Shown: one piece after another, positions 30,806-40,384 of the stretch
How positions within the stretch are numbered: the stretch's first letter is position 1
Layout: every line of letters starts with the position of its first letter
Assembly (NCBI GenBank): GCA_016178945.1
Contig: JACOSH010000212.1
Span: 1-50,699 of the forward strand
Source of the DNA: Acidobacteriota bacterium
Lineage (GTDB): Bacteria; Acidobacteriota; Terriglobia; Bryobacterales; Bryobacteraceae
DNA: 50,699 nucleotides
Direction: 5' to 3'
The notes under the pieces: model-generated
The model's database searches: none
The model's input: the letters and a program-made list of their open reading frames with translations, nothing else
What the model was told of the DNA's origin: nothing
Position numbers and translations under genes: made by a program

Positions 30806-31187
30806 GACTCCCCCGCATGGCGGTCACGAGGCGAGCGACGTCAATGTGCGCTCGGTCAGCCGGTTCACGATCGGCCTGACGCTGGTCACCATCTTCGTCC
30901 TGGGGCTGATGTGGCTGGTGATGGACTTCTTCCTCGGGCGCGAGGCCGCGCGCAGTCCCAAGCCGGCTCCGATGATCGCGGCCGATCCGTTGAAAGAGCC
31001 ACCCGAGCCGCGGCTGCAGACCAAGCCGGCGCTGGATCTCCAGAAGGTTCGCGAGGACGAAGAGGCGCTGCTCCATCAGTACGGCTGGGTGGACCCGGAC
31101 AAGGGCATCGTGCGAATTCCGGTGGAGCGGGCGATGGAGCTGGTGGCCAAAGAAGGACTGCCGGTCCGGCCGGGAGGTGGGAAATGA
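30795..31187 (+). CDS. Single-TM protein of the ACIII-caa3 cluster, function unknown
   Basis: 130 aa; one TM (FTIGLTLVTIFVLGLMWLVMDFFL) and periplasmic tail LLHQYGWVDPDKGIVRIPVERAMELVAKEGLPVR; overlaps actF and sco. Confidence 0.75.
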   Translation: MDVKTPPHGGHEASDVNVRSVSRFTIGLTLVTIFVLGLMWLVMDFFLGREAARSPKPAPMIAADPLKEPPEPRLQTKPALDLQKVREDEEALLHQYGWVDPDKGIVRIPVERAMELVAKEGLPVRPGGGK

Positions 31188-32011
31188 AAATGCTTCTGCT
31201 GGCTGTGGCAGGACTGGCGTCCGCGCAGAACTTCATGCGCCAGCCCGTGGGCCGGCCGTCGGCCGATCCGGTGCCGGGTCTGAAGGAGGTCGGCTTCGAC
31301 CAGAAGCTTGACCGCCAGTTGCCGCTGCACCTGATGTTTCGGGACGAGACCGGCCGCTTGGCGGCGCTGGGCGAATACTTCAAGACCCGCCCGGTAATCG
31401 TGGCGCCGGTCTACTACGAGTGCCCGATGCTGTGCTCCCAGATCCTGCAGGGCCTGGTGGCGGGCCTGAAGCCCGTGAATCTGGATGCGGGCAAGGACTT
31501 CGAAGTGCTGGCGGTCAGCTTCGATCCGTCGGAGACGCCGGCGCAGGCGCTCAGGAAGAAGGAAATGTACGCCGCCCGCTATAAACGGCCCGCGGGCGAA
31601 ACCGGTTTTCACTTCCTGACCGGGGATGCGGCGTCGATCCAGGCATTGATGGCCGCGATGGGCTTCCGCTACACCTTCGATCCTAAGACCCGGCAGTTCG
31701 CTCACGCCAGCGGCGTTCTGGTGGCGACCCCGCAAGGCCGGATCTCCCGCTATCTGTACGGCGTGGAATACGCACCAAGGGATCTGCGGCTGGGTCTGGT
31801 AGAGGCTTCCCGCAACCAGATCGGATCGGCCGTCGACCAGTTGTTGCTCTACTGCTATCACTACGATCCGGCTACGGGAAAGTACACGGCCGCGGCGATG
31901 AATATTCTGCGCCTGGCGGCGCTGGCGACGCTGGTGGCGTTAGGCGGCTTTGTCATTGCGATGCTGCGCCGTGACAGGATCCGGCGCATCGACCTGATGA
32001 GTGGAGTCTAA
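31184..32011 (+). CDS. SCO1/SenC-family copper chaperone with C-terminal TM
   Basis: APVYYECPMLCSQILQG (CxxxC), RQFAHASGVLV, C-terminal LRLAALATLVALGGFVIAMLRR. Confidence 0.9.
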   Translation: MKMLLLAVAGLASAQNFMRQPVGRPSADPVPGLKEVGFDQKLDRQLPLHLMFRDETGRLAALGEYFKTRPVIVAPVYYECPMLCSQILQGLVAGLKPVNLDAGKDFEVLAVSFDPSETPAQALRKKEMYAARYKRPAGETGFHFLTGDAASIQALMAAMGFRYTFDPKTRQFAHASGVLVATPQGRISRYLYGVEYAPRDLRLGLVEASRNQIGSAVDQLLLYCYHYDPATGKYTAAAMNILRLAALATLVALGGFVIAMLRRDRIRRIDLMSGV

Positions 32012-32976
32012 TGGGTTCCCGACTGCCTTTATTCCCGGAGCAGGGCTCGGCGCTGGCCGGCGAAGTGGACACGTTCTACTTTTTCATGCTGGCCGTGAGC
32101 GCGTTCTTTTCCGTGCTCATCGCCGGGCTGGTCATCTATTTCGCGGTCCGCTACCGCCGGCGTTCCGAGAACCAGCGCGGCGAGGCGATCCACGGGGGAA
32201 TGACGCTGGAAATCGCCTGGATGGTGATTCCGTTTTTTTTGACGATGATCATGTTCTTCTGGAGCGCCAAGCTCTTCGTCCGGATCAGCCGTCCGCCCGA
32301 CGATGCCATGGAGATCTACGCTGTCGGCAAGCAGTGGATGTGGAAGCTGCAGCACAAGGAGGGCCAGCGGGAGATCAATGAGCTGCATATCCCGCTGGGC
32401 CAGGCGGTCCGGCTGAAAATGACCTCCGAGGACGTGATCCACAGCTTCTACGTACCGGTGTTTCGAACCAAGATGGATGTGCTTCCCGGCCGCTACACCA
32501 CCACCTGGTTCAAGCCCACTAAGACCGGCAAGTTTCACCTGTTCTGCGCCGAGTACTGCGGCACCAAGCACTCCGGGATGATCGGGTGGGTTCATGTCAT
32601 GGAGCCGAACGAATACCAGGCCTGGCTGGCGGGCGGCGCCGAAGAGGGGACGCTGGCCACGCGAGGCAGCAAGCTGTTCCAGGACCTGGCGTGCATCAAC
32701 TGCCATCGCCCCGATGGCAAGGGGCGCGGGCCCAGCCTGGAAGGGCTGTTCGGGGACCGGATCGATCTGGAAGACGGGGAAAAGGCGGTGGTGGACGAAG
32801 GCTATCTTCGCGAGTCCATCCTGAGCCCGCAGGCCAGGCTGGCCAAAGGCTATCCGCCGATCATGCCGACCTTCCAGGGGCTGGTCACGGAAGATCAGCT
32901 CCTGCAGTTGATCGAGTACATCAAGAACACGGAGAAGAAGACCAAACCCGGGGCTGCGCCCGCGGCCAAACGGTAA
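32011..32976 (+). CDS. coxB: Cytochrome c oxidase subunit II, caa3-type with fused cytochrome c domain
   Basis: [50 protein letters not shown] (CuA); [16 protein letters not shown]. Confidence 0.95.
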   Translation: MGSRLPLFPEQGSALAGEVDTFYFFMLAVSAFFSVLIAGLVIYFAVRYRRRSENQRGEAIHGGMTLEIAWMVIPFFLTMIMFFWSAKLFVRISRPPDDAMEIYAVGKQWMWKLQHKEGQREINELHIPLGQAVRLKMTSEDVIHSFYVPVFRTKMDVLPGRYTTTWFKPTKTGKFHLFCAEYCGTKHSGMIGWVHVMEPNEYQAWLAGGAEEGTLATRGSKLFQDLACINCHRPDGKGRGPSLEGLFGDRIDLEDGEKAVVDEGYLRESILSPQARLAKGYPPIMPTFQGLVTEDQLLQLIEYIKNTEKKTKPGAAPAAKR

Positions 32977-32980
32977 ACGT

Positions 32981-34603
32981 ATGATCACGGCACGCGAAGA
33001 GAAGCTGAATTATCTGACGGCCGACTACGGCGTGAAGTCGTGGCTGCTGACCGTCGACCACAAGCGGATCGCCCTGCTCTACCTGGCCACGATCACCCTG
33101 TTCTTCTTTCTGGGCGGCGCTTTCGCGGTCCTGATCCGGCTGGAGCTGCTGACGCCGGCCGGCGACCTGGTGCAGTCCCAGACCTACAACAAGCTGTTCA
33201 CGATGCACGGCGTGATCATGGTGTTCTTCTTCCTGATCCCGGCGGTGCCCGCCGTGCTGGGGAATTTTCTGGTGCCCCTGATGATCGGAGCGCGCGACCT
33301 GGCCTTCCCGCGACTGAACCTGGCGAGTTGGTACATTTTCGTGATCGGCGGGACGTTATCGATCCTGGCCGCCATCCTGGGCGGCGTGGACACGGGCTGG
33401 ACGTTCTACACGCCCTACTCGAGCACGTACTCCAACACGTACGTCATGATCACGGCGGTGGGCATTTTCATCACCGGCTTCGCCTCCATCCTGACCGGGT
33501 TGAACTTCATCGTCACGATCCATCGCATGCGCGCGCCCGGGCTGACCTGGTTCCGCATGCCGCTGTTCATCTGGGCCAACTATGCGGCCAGCCTCATCAT
33601 GGTGCTGGGGACGCCGGTGGTGGCCGTCACCATCCTGCTGGTGGGGGTCGAGCGAGCCTTCGGGCTGTGCATCTTTAATCCCAACTGCGGCGGCGACCCG
33701 GTGTTGTTCCAGCACCTGTTCTGGTTCTACTCGCACCCGGCGGTCTACATCATGATCCTGCCGACCATGGGCGTGATCAGCGAGCTGGTGGCGGCCTGCA
33801 CCCGCAAGCAGATCTTCGGCTACAAGCTGGTGGCCATGGCCAGCGTCGCCATCGCGGTGCTGGGCTTTCTGGTGTGGGGTCATCACCTGTTTGTCAGCGG
33901 TCAATCCGTGTACGCCGGTCTGGTCTTTTCGTTCCTGAGCTACGCGGTGGGCATCCCGTCCGCGGTCAAGGTTTTCAACTGGACCGCGACGCTCTACAAG
34001 GGCGCCAACACCTATCAAACGCCGATGCTCTATGCCTTCGGTTTCATCGGGCTGTTTACCATCGGCGGTTTGACCGGCTTGATGCTGGCCGCCACGGGTC
34101 TGGACGTGCACGTGCACGACACCTACTTCGTGGTGGCCCATTTCCACTACATCATGGTGGGCGGCGCGATCATGGGCTACCTGGGCGGGATGCACTTCTG
34201 GTGGCCGAAGATGACCGGTCGCATGTATCCCGAGCTGCCGGCCAAGCTGTCGGCGCTGGTGATTTTTGTCGGATTCAACCTGACCTTCTTCCCCCAGTTC
34301 CTGCTGGGCTACCTGGGTATGCCGCGGCGCTATCACGCTTATCCGGAGGAGTTCCAGGTCCTGAACGTGATGTCGACGGCCGGGGCCTCGGTGCTGGCCT
34401 TCGGCTACGCTCTGCCGATGTTCTACTTCGTGTGGTCGCTGCGGTACGGCCAAAGAGTAGGCAACAACCCGTGGGGCGCGAAGGGATTGGAGTGGCTAAC
34501 TTCGTCGCCGCCGCCGACTCACAACTTCGACGTCACTCCGATCGTGACCGAGCCCGCCTATGCCTACGCCGCCGAGGAGGGAGCCGAAATTGTCCACACC
34601 TAG
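32981..34603 (+). CDS. coxA: Cytochrome c oxidase subunit I (A2-type heme-copper oxidase)
   Basis: 540 aa; [47 protein letters not shown]; YSHPxVY motif. Confidence 0.96.
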   Translation: MITAREEKLNYLTADYGVKSWLLTVDHKRIALLYLATITLFFFLGGAFAVLIRLELLTPAGDLVQSQTYNKLFTMHGVIMVFFFLIPAVPAVLGNFLVPLMIGARDLAFPRLNLASWYIFVIGGTLSILAAILGGVDTGWTFYTPYSSTYSNTYVMITAVGIFITGFASILTGLNFIVTIHRMRAPGLTWFRMPLFIWANYAASLIMVLGTPVVAVTILLVGVERAFGLCIFNPNCGGDPVLFQHLFWFYSHPAVYIMILPTMGVISELVAACTRKQIFGYKLVAMASVAIAVLGFLVWGHHLFVSGQSVYAGLVFSFLSYAVGIPSAVKVFNWTATLYKGANTYQTPMLYAFGFIGLFTIGGLTGLMLAATGLDVHVHDTYFVVAHFHYIMVGGAIMGYLGGMHFWWPKMTGRMYPELPAKLSALVIFVGFNLTFFPQFLLGYLGMPRRYHAYPEEFQVLNVMSTAGASVLAFGYALPMFYFVWSLRYGQRVGNNPWGAKGLEWLTSSPPPTHNFDVTPIVTEPAYAYAAEEGAEIVHT

Positions 34604-35273
34604 CGCCGAGCACCCCGGACATCCGGCCGCGCTCCTGCACCATTTCGACACCGCCGAGCAGCAGAAGGACGCCTCCACACTGGGGATGTGGCTGTTCCTC
34701 ATCACCGAGATCATGTTCTTCGGCGGGATGTTCACCGCCTACGTGGCCGGACGCTTCCGCTTCCACGAAGCGTTCAAAGAGGCCAGCAACACGCTCGACG
34801 TCACGCTGGGCGCGATCAACACCACGGTGCTCATCTGCAGCAGCCTCACCATGGCGCTGGCCGTGCACGCCGCGCAGGTGGGCAAGAAGAAGCAGATCGT
34901 CTGGTTTCTGCTGGCGACCATCCTGCTGGGGTGCACCTTCCTGGGCGTGAAAGTGGTGGAGTATCACGACAAGTTCGTCCATCACCACGTGCCGGGCCTG
35001 CACTTCCACTTCCCCGGCCCGAATGCCCGCAATGCCGAGATGTTCTTCTCGATTTACTTCGGCATGACGGGCCTGCACGCGCTGCACATGGTGGTGGGCG
35101 TGGGGCTGCTGGCGGTGCTGGCCGTTCGAGCCGGCAAGGGCTGGTTCACGCCGGACTACTACACGCCGGTCGAGATGACCGGGCTCTACTGGCACTTCGT
35201 CGACATCGTCTGGATCTTCCTGTTCCCCCTGCTTTACCTGCTGGGGGCGCACTTCGCAATCACGGGGCACTAG
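34590..35273 (+). CDS. coxC: Cytochrome c oxidase subunit III
   Basis: [67 protein letters not shown] at 34590 preceded by GGAGG, longer in-frame ATG at 34560 possible. Confidence 0.92.
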   Translation: MSTPSAEHPGHPAALLHHFDTAEQQKDASTLGMWLFLITEIMFFGGMFTAYVAGRFRFHEAFKEASNTLDVTLGAINTTVLICSSLTMALAVHAAQVGKKKQIVWFLLATILLGCTFLGVKVVEYHDKFVHHHVPGLHFHFPGPNARNAEMFFSIYFGMTGLHALHMVVGVGLLAVLAVRAGKGWFTPDYYTPVEMTGLYWHFVDIVWIFLFPLLYLLGAHFAITGH

Positions 35274-35280
35274 CGGCGCT

Positions 35281-35571
35281 ATGTCGAATCACATCGTTTC
35301 CACAAGAATCTATTTCGCGGTTTTCGCCGCCCTGATCGTGTTCACCTGGGTGACGGTCGCGGTGGCGCGGATCGACCTGGGCCTGTATTTCAATACCGTG
35401 GCGGCCCTGGCGATCGCCGTGACCAAGGCTCTGCTGGTGGTCCTGTACTTCATGCACGTGCGCTATTCGACCAAGCTCACCAAGTTCGTGGTGGCCGGCG
35501 GCTTCCTCTGGCTGGTGATCATGATCGGGCTGGTGATGGCGGATTACTACACGCGGGCCTGGATCGGGTAG
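35281..35571 (+). CDS. Cytochrome c oxidase subunit IV (prokaryotic caa3 type)
   Basis: 96 aa; ALIVFTWVTVAVARIDLG...VAALAIAVTKALLVVLYFMHVRYSTKLTKFVV; synteny. Confidence 0.9.
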   Translation: MSNHIVSTRIYFAVFAALIVFTWVTVAVARIDLGLYFNTVAALAIAVTKALLVVLYFMHVRYSTKLTKFVVAGGFLWLVIMIGLVMADYYTRAWIG

Positions 35572-35602
35572 CCTCATCCAACGTTGTACAATCAAATTGG
35601 AT

Positions 35603-35971
35603 ATGAATCCGCGGATTCTGGAATATCTGCCACTCGTCAGCCCGATAGCCACGCTCGTGGTGGTGATGTTTGGCCTCCTCGTGAACAACCGGCACGTCGA
35701 TGTCCGGATCAATGATGTGATGAAGATGATCCAGGTGGAAGGCGCCCGCCTGGAGCAGATGATCAGAGCAGAGATTGCAACGTTGCGCGCGGAGCTGCGC
35801 ACGGAGATTAGTGCGGTGCGCGCCGAACTGCGCACGGAGATTGCGGGCGTGCGCGGGGAGATGGCCGGACTGCGTGCGGAATTCAAGACCGATTTGGCGG
35901 CTCTGCGTGTCGACGTGGGCAAGCTCGATCAGCGGATGGAGCGTTTGGAAGGCCAGCGCCTGGTCCGGTAG
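35603..35971 (+). CDS. Membrane-anchored coiled-coil protein with 11-residue repeats
   Basis: N-terminal TM then IATLRAELRTE-ISAVRAELRTE-IAGVRGEMAGL-RAEFKTDLAAL; 33-bp DNA repeat units. Confidence 0.7.
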   Translation: MNPRILEYLPLVSPIATLVVVMFGLLVNNRHVDVRINDVMKMIQVEGARLEQMIRAEIATLRAELRTEISAVRAELRTEIAGVRGEMAGLRAEFKTDLAALRVDVGKLDQRMERLEGQRLVR

Positions 35972-36048
35972 CGATCCACGAAACGCAACGTCCGGCGGAC
36001 CCGACGGGCGGTTCGCTATGATAGTGAAGGTGGAGAGCGCGTGCCTTG

Positions 36049-37071
36049 ATGGATCGTGAGCCGCAGTCGTCGCGCAGAAAAGTGCCGGCGTGGCTGCTGC
36101 CCGTTCTTGGCTATGCGCTATCGATCGCCAGTCTGGTGTGGGTTTTCCACGGCTTCCCACTGAAAGAGGCGTTGGACGATTTCCGCGCCCAGGACTGGCG
36201 CTACGTGACGCTGGCCGTGGCGTCGGACCTGGCGATCTACCTCTGCGGCGGCTGGCGGTGGACGATCCTGGTGCGGCCGGTGGCCCGGGCCGGCTTCTGG
36301 CGCGCCGTGCAGGCGATCTACATCGGACTCTACGCCAATGAGATCCTGCCGCTGCGCACCGGCGAGGTGATCCGCTGCTACCTCATGGCTCACTGGAACA
36401 GCCTGCCGATGTCGCTGGCGCTTTCCTCGGCGGCCATCGAGCGCATTTTGGACGGCATCTGGCTGGTGATCGCCTTCCTGGTTACCGCCTTCTTCATCGA
36501 GCTCCCCAAGGGGATTGTGGAGGGCGCCCGGGCGCTGGCGGTTCTGCTCCTTCTCCTGTTGGGGATGGTCGGTTTCATCATGTTTCGCAAGCATCAGGCG
36601 CACGCCGCGCTGTCCAGCAGCCGTTGGGCGGTGGCCTGGAGTCATCTGGTGGAGGGGATTCACGCCATGGGCAATCCCGGCACCCTGACCCTGGCCACGC
36701 TGGCCAGCCTGCTCTACCTGGTGCTCCAGATCATTCCGGTGTGGGCGCTCATGAAGGGGTCGGACATGGATCTGTCCATCTGGGCGGCTTCTGCGGTTCT
36801 GATCATCATTCGCCTCGGCACCGTGATCCCCAATGCGCCGGGTAACGCCGGAATCTATCAGGCCATGTGCGTCCTGGGGCTGAAGCTTTTTGATGTCCCC
36901 AAGTCCACCGCCATCAGTTTTTCCCTGACCATGTTCGGGGTGCTCACGCTGCCTCTGCTGATCGGGGGCTTTATCGCCGTGGAATTGTCTGGCCTCAAAC
37001 TGCACGATATCCGCCACCGGGCGCGCAGCAGCGTGAAAACGGCGGCGCTTTCACGTCCGCAGGCTGACTGA
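36049..37071 (+). CDS. Lysylphosphatidylglycerol synthase TM region / UPF0104 family membrane protein
   Basis: Polytopic; RAVQAIYIGLYANEILPLRTGEVIRCYLMAHW; AIERILDGIWLVIAF; VIPNAPGNAGIYQAMCVLGL. Confidence 0.85.
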   Translation: MDREPQSSRRKVPAWLLPVLGYALSIASLVWVFHGFPLKEALDDFRAQDWRYVTLAVASDLAIYLCGGWRWTILVRPVARAGFWRAVQAIYIGLYANEILPLRTGEVIRCYLMAHWNSLPMSLALSSAAIERILDGIWLVIAFLVTAFFIELPKGIVEGARALAVLLLLLLGMVGFIMFRKHQAHAALSSSRWAVAWSHLVEGIHAMGNPGTLTLATLASLLYLVLQIIPVWALMKGSDMDLSIWAASAVLIIIRLGTVIPNAPGNAGIYQAMCVLGLKLFDVPKSTAISFSLTMFGVLTLPLLIGGFIAVELSGLKLHDIRHRARSSVKTAALSRPQAD

Positions 37072-37671
37072 GACCCCGTCGCGGATCGGCACGAGCGCAG
37101 TGAAAAAGTCGGGCGAAGCGTAGAGACGGCGGTTGAACTCCACCACGGCGTGGTCCGCCTCTTCCCGGGGATCGAGCACCCGGGCGTGCCACAATGTGTT
37201 GTCGGTCAGGAACAGGCCGCCCTTCCGGAGCCGTGAAGGAACGGCCTCCAGCACCGCCAGGTAGCCTTCCTTATCGACATCGTTGAAGATCAGATCGAAT
37301 ACGCCGGGCGTGGCGGCCAGCGCCTCCAGGGCGTCGCCGACGTGGATGTGAAGGCGGGAGGCGACGCCGGCGCGCTCAAAAAAGCCGCGGGCCACACGGG
37401 CATTGTCCGCGCTGCCGTCGCTGTAGTGGACCTCGGCGCCCTCGCCGGCGGCTTGCGCCAGCCAGAGGGTCGAATACCCGATTGCCGACCCCAGCTCGAA
37501 GATGCGTTTCGCCCCGGAGATCCGCACCAGGGCGGCCAGTAATCGCGCGGTGGCCGGTCCGATGATGGGGATCTGCCGCCTGGCCGCCAGCGCTTCCATC
37601 TCCGCCAGCGCCGCATCGCGCGGCGGCAGCAGGGAGTCCAGGTAGCGCTCGATATCGGGATGAACGATCAT
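37051..37671 (-). CDS. SAM-dependent O-methyltransferase (class I, COMT-like)
   Basis: RIFELGSAIGYSTLWLAQAAGEGAEVHYSDGS; FDLIFNDVDKEGYLAVLEAVPSRLRKGGLFLTDN. Confidence 0.9.
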   Translation of the reverse strand: MIVHPDIERYLDSLLPPRDAALAEMEALAARRQIPIIGPATARLLAALVRISGAKRIFELGSAIGYSTLWLAQAAGEGAEVHYSDGSADNARVARGFFERAGVASRLHIHVGDALEALAATPGVFDLIFNDVDKEGYLAVLEAVPSRLRKGGLFLTDNTLWHARVLDPREEADHAVVEFNRRLYASPDFFTALVPIRDGVSVSLRT

Positions 37672-38978
37672 GAGCCGAATACTCTGCTAAAAATCCGGTC
37701 GACGTTGCGCAACTGGCGCTCCAGGGAAAAGCTCCCGGCGATCTGGCCGGGTCCGAGCACGGCGCGGATCTCGGGTTCGGCCTCAATGGCGGCGCGGAAA
37801 TCCGATTCCTCCTCCCAGGCCTTCATGGCGTGGCGCTGCACCAGCGCGTAGGCTTTCTCGCGCAGCATTCCGGCGGCGGCCAGATCGAGCAGGAGCTGGC
37901 CGGAGAAGACCAGACCGCGCGTCATCTCCAGATTCCGCCGCATCCGCTCCGGGTAGACGATCAGCTTGTCCACCAGATGCGTGGTCTTGGCCAGCAGGTA
38001 GTCGGCGAGGATGGCGGAGTCGGCCAGGATGACGCGCTCCACCGAGGAGTGCGAGATGTCGCGTTCGTGCCAGAGCGCGACGTTTTCGAAGGCCGCCTGC
38101 GCGTTGGCCCGCACCACGCGAGCCAGGCCGCAGATCTGCTCGCAGGTCACCGGATTTCGCTTGTGGGGCATGGCCGAGCTGCCCTTCTGTCCCTTGGCAA
38201 AGTACTCCTCGGCCTCGCGCACTTCCGTGCGCTGCAGATGGCGGATCTCCAGCGCGATCTTTTCCAGAAGGGCGCAGACCAGCGCCAGCGCGGAGATCCA
38301 GGCGGCGTGGCGGTCGCGCTGGATCACCTGGGAAGCCACGGGGGCCGGTTTCAATCCAAGCCGGGCGCAGATGCGCTCCTCGGCTTCCGGGTCGATGTGT
38401 CCGAACGTGCCCACGGCCCCCGAGATTTTCCCGACCAGGAGATCCTCGGCCGCGGCTCGCAGCCGCGCCAGGTTGCGGCCGGCTTCTTCATGCCAGATGG
38501 CGAGCTTCAGACCGAAGGTGACCGGCTCGGCGTGGACGCCGTGCGTGCGGCCGATCTGCACGGTATGGCGGAACTCCTGCGCGCGGCGGCGGAGCACCGC
38601 CTGCAACTGCTCCAGACCTTCCAGCAGGAGCGCGGAGGACTGGCGCAACTGCAAGGCCTGGGCCGTGTCGACGACATCGTTGGACGTTAGTCCGTAGTGC
38701 AGCCAGCGCGAGGCATCGGGGTGGCCGGCGGCGGCCATCGTCTCGGCAACAGCGGTCGTAAAGGCGATGACGTCGTGCTTAACCTCGGCCTCGATGGCTT
38801 CGATCCGCTCCAGATCGAAGCTCGCGTGCGCGCGCAGCAGGCGCGCGGCCTCGGCCGGGACCACGCCCAGCTCGGCCAGCGACTCGGAGGCCGCCAGCTC
38901 GACTTCGAGCCACTGCGCGAACTTGTTCCGGTCGCTCCAGATGCGTCCCATGGCGGGGCGCGTGTATCGGGCAATCAT
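37668..38978 (-). CDS. purB: Adenylosuccinate lyase
   Basis: [58 protein letters not shown]. Confidence 0.96.
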   Translation of the reverse strand: MIARYTRPAMGRIWSDRNKFAQWLEVELAASESLAELGVVPAEAARLLRAHASFDLERIEAIEAEVKHDVIAFTTAVAETMAAAGHPDASRWLHYGLTSNDVVDTAQALQLRQSSALLLEGLEQLQAVLRRRAQEFRHTVQIGRTHGVHAEPVTFGLKLAIWHEEAGRNLARLRAAAEDLLVGKISGAVGTFGHIDPEAEERICARLGLKPAPVASQVIQRDRHAAWISALALVCALLEKIALEIRHLQRTEVREAEEYFAKGQKGSSAMPHKRNPVTCEQICGLARVVRANAQAAFENVALWHERDISHSSVERVILADSAILADYLLAKTTHLVDKLIVYPERMRRNLEMTRGLVFSGQLLLDLAAAGMLREKAYALVQRHAMKAWEEESDFRAAIEAEPEIRAVLGPGQIAGSFSLERQLRNVDRIFSRVFGS

Positions 38979-38983
38979 GGGGG

Positions 38984-39760
38984 TTAGAAGGTAAAGACTT
39001 CGGCCGGCTTCTTCTGTTCGGCGATCACCAGCCGCGCCGCCAGGCCGCGCCGGTGGAGGGCCTGGTGCGCCATCAGGCGGACAATCTCAGGGTGGTTGTT
39101 CTGCTCGCTCAAATGGCCCAGAATCAAACCGCCCACCTCTCGATCCAAATCCTGAAGAATGAAATCCGATGCGCTGTCGTTCGACAGGTGCCCCACCCTG
39201 CTCATGACGCGCTGCTTCACCGCCCAGGGATAAGGGCCGACCTTGAGCATCTCCAAGTCGTGATTCGCCTCCAGCAACAGCAGGTGCGAGCCGCGCAGGT
39301 GATAGCGGATCGAATCCGTGACGTAGCCGAGATCGGTGGCTATCGAGAACTTGATTCCTCCCGCGCGCAGGCTGAAGCCGACCGGATCGATGGCGTCGTG
39401 CGGAATGGTGAAGCTATCCACTTCGATATCGCCGATGGTGAAGCGCGAGCCGGCCTGAAACAGCTCCAGCTTGGGCTGGACCTCTCCCCAGTCGATGGCG
39501 GGCGCCGTGAGCCGCGTCATGTAGACGGGGATGGGGAGACGCTTCGCCATCCGCACCAGGCCCGCGACGTGGTCGGAATGCTCGTGGGTGATCAGAATCG
39601 CGTCCAGCCGCTCCAGCGTTTCGCCGGCGTGGACCAGGCGATGAGCGGTGTCGCGCAAGCTCAGCCCGGCATCCACCAGCACCCGCGTGCGCGCGGTGGC
39701 GACCAAGGTCGAATTTCCGGAACTGCCGCTGGCCAGGACGCAGACTCTAAGGATCGCGAT
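38984..39760 (-). CDS. WalJ/YycJ-like MBL-fold metallo-hydrolase (start codon unresolved)
   Basis: ILITHEHSDHVAGL; in-frame N-terminal LRVCVLASGSSGNSTLVATARTRVLVDAGLS extends upstream of the first canonical start (TTG at 39706). Confidence 0.82.
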   Translation of the reverse strand: MAILRVCVLASGSSGNSTLVATARTRVLVDAGLSLRDTAHRLVHAGETLERLDAILITHEHSDHVAGLVRMAKRLPIPVYMTRLTAPAIDWGEVQPKLELFQAGSRFTIGDIEVDSFTIPHDAIDPVGFSLRAGGIKFSIATDLGYVTDSIRYHLRGSHLLLLEANHDLEMLKVGPYPWAVKQRVMSRVGHLSNDSASDFILQDLDREVGGLILGHLSEQNNHPEIVRLMAHQALHRRGLAARLVIAEQKKPAEVFTF

Positions 39761-39814
39761 TCCCCCTCTCTCCTTGTATCAGGATTCGGGGGGGCAAACA
39801 AGGGGTGACGAGGC

Positions 39815-40384
39815 TCAGTGTTCGTGCAGGCACTCCGGAAACTGGGCCAGCACCGTGTTTCCGGCGTAGCCCAGCTCCTCGACCAGGCCGGTCCGCGAGG
39901 TGTAGTACCCGTCGGCGGTCATGTTCTTGACCACGCGGAAAAAGTGTTCTGGCGCCGTTCGGGCGCGGCGGGCGTCGACCGCCTGGCTGAGCGGCGCCAG
40001 CAATTCGGTCTGGCGCTCTTCAGTGAGCCTGACGAATCGTTTTCCAAAGCGCTTCTTCGACTCCCGGTCGAGCCAGCGCAGCCCCGCCCGGAAGCGCGTG
40101 CGGTGCTCGGCATTGGCGCTGACCACCTGGTCGATATACCGGGGCACGCCCGCCCCAACCGCGCCCGGCGTTCCGGTCGGAGGGATGATCAGGTCGGCCA
40201 GCCGCGAGAGGGCTTGGTATTCGGCTTTCTTGAAGAACATCGGCTGGAAGGGCTCTTCGGGGACGGCAGGCGGGCGGCTGGGAGGATGCGCATGCTGGCC
40301 GTACAGCTCGTCGGCGGCAAACGGGAAGGCGCAGGTGGCGCCGATCGCGCCGATGATCTTGAGGGACTCCCGCCGGCTCTCCAT
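39815..40384 (-). CDS. Gluconate 2-dehydrogenase subunit 3 / GMC oxidoreductase gamma subunit-like
   Basis: MESRRESLKIIGAIGATCAFPFAADELYGQ signal; ALSRLADLIIPPTGTPGAVGAGVPRYIDQVV. Confidence 0.9.
   Translation of the reverse strand: MESRRESLKIIGAIGATCAFPFAADELYGQHAHPPSRPPAVPEEPFQPMFFKKAEYQALSRLADLIIPPTGTPGAVGAGVPRYIDQVVSANAEHRTRFRAGLRWLDRESKKRFGKRFVRLTEERQTELLAPLSQAVDARRARTAPEHFFRVVKNMTADGYYTSRTGLVEELGYAGNTVLAQFPECLHEH

Noticed and set aside
35578-35608. ATCCAA...TTGGAT inverted repeat with central TTGTACAA upstream of the coiled-coil gene
   Set aside because: Short arms and long loop; not distinguishable from chance without comparative data
35818-35850. Repeats in the coiled-coil gene as a CRISPR-like array
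   Set aside because: The repeats are contiguous in-frame 33-bp units encoding an 11-residue periodicity, without unique spacers
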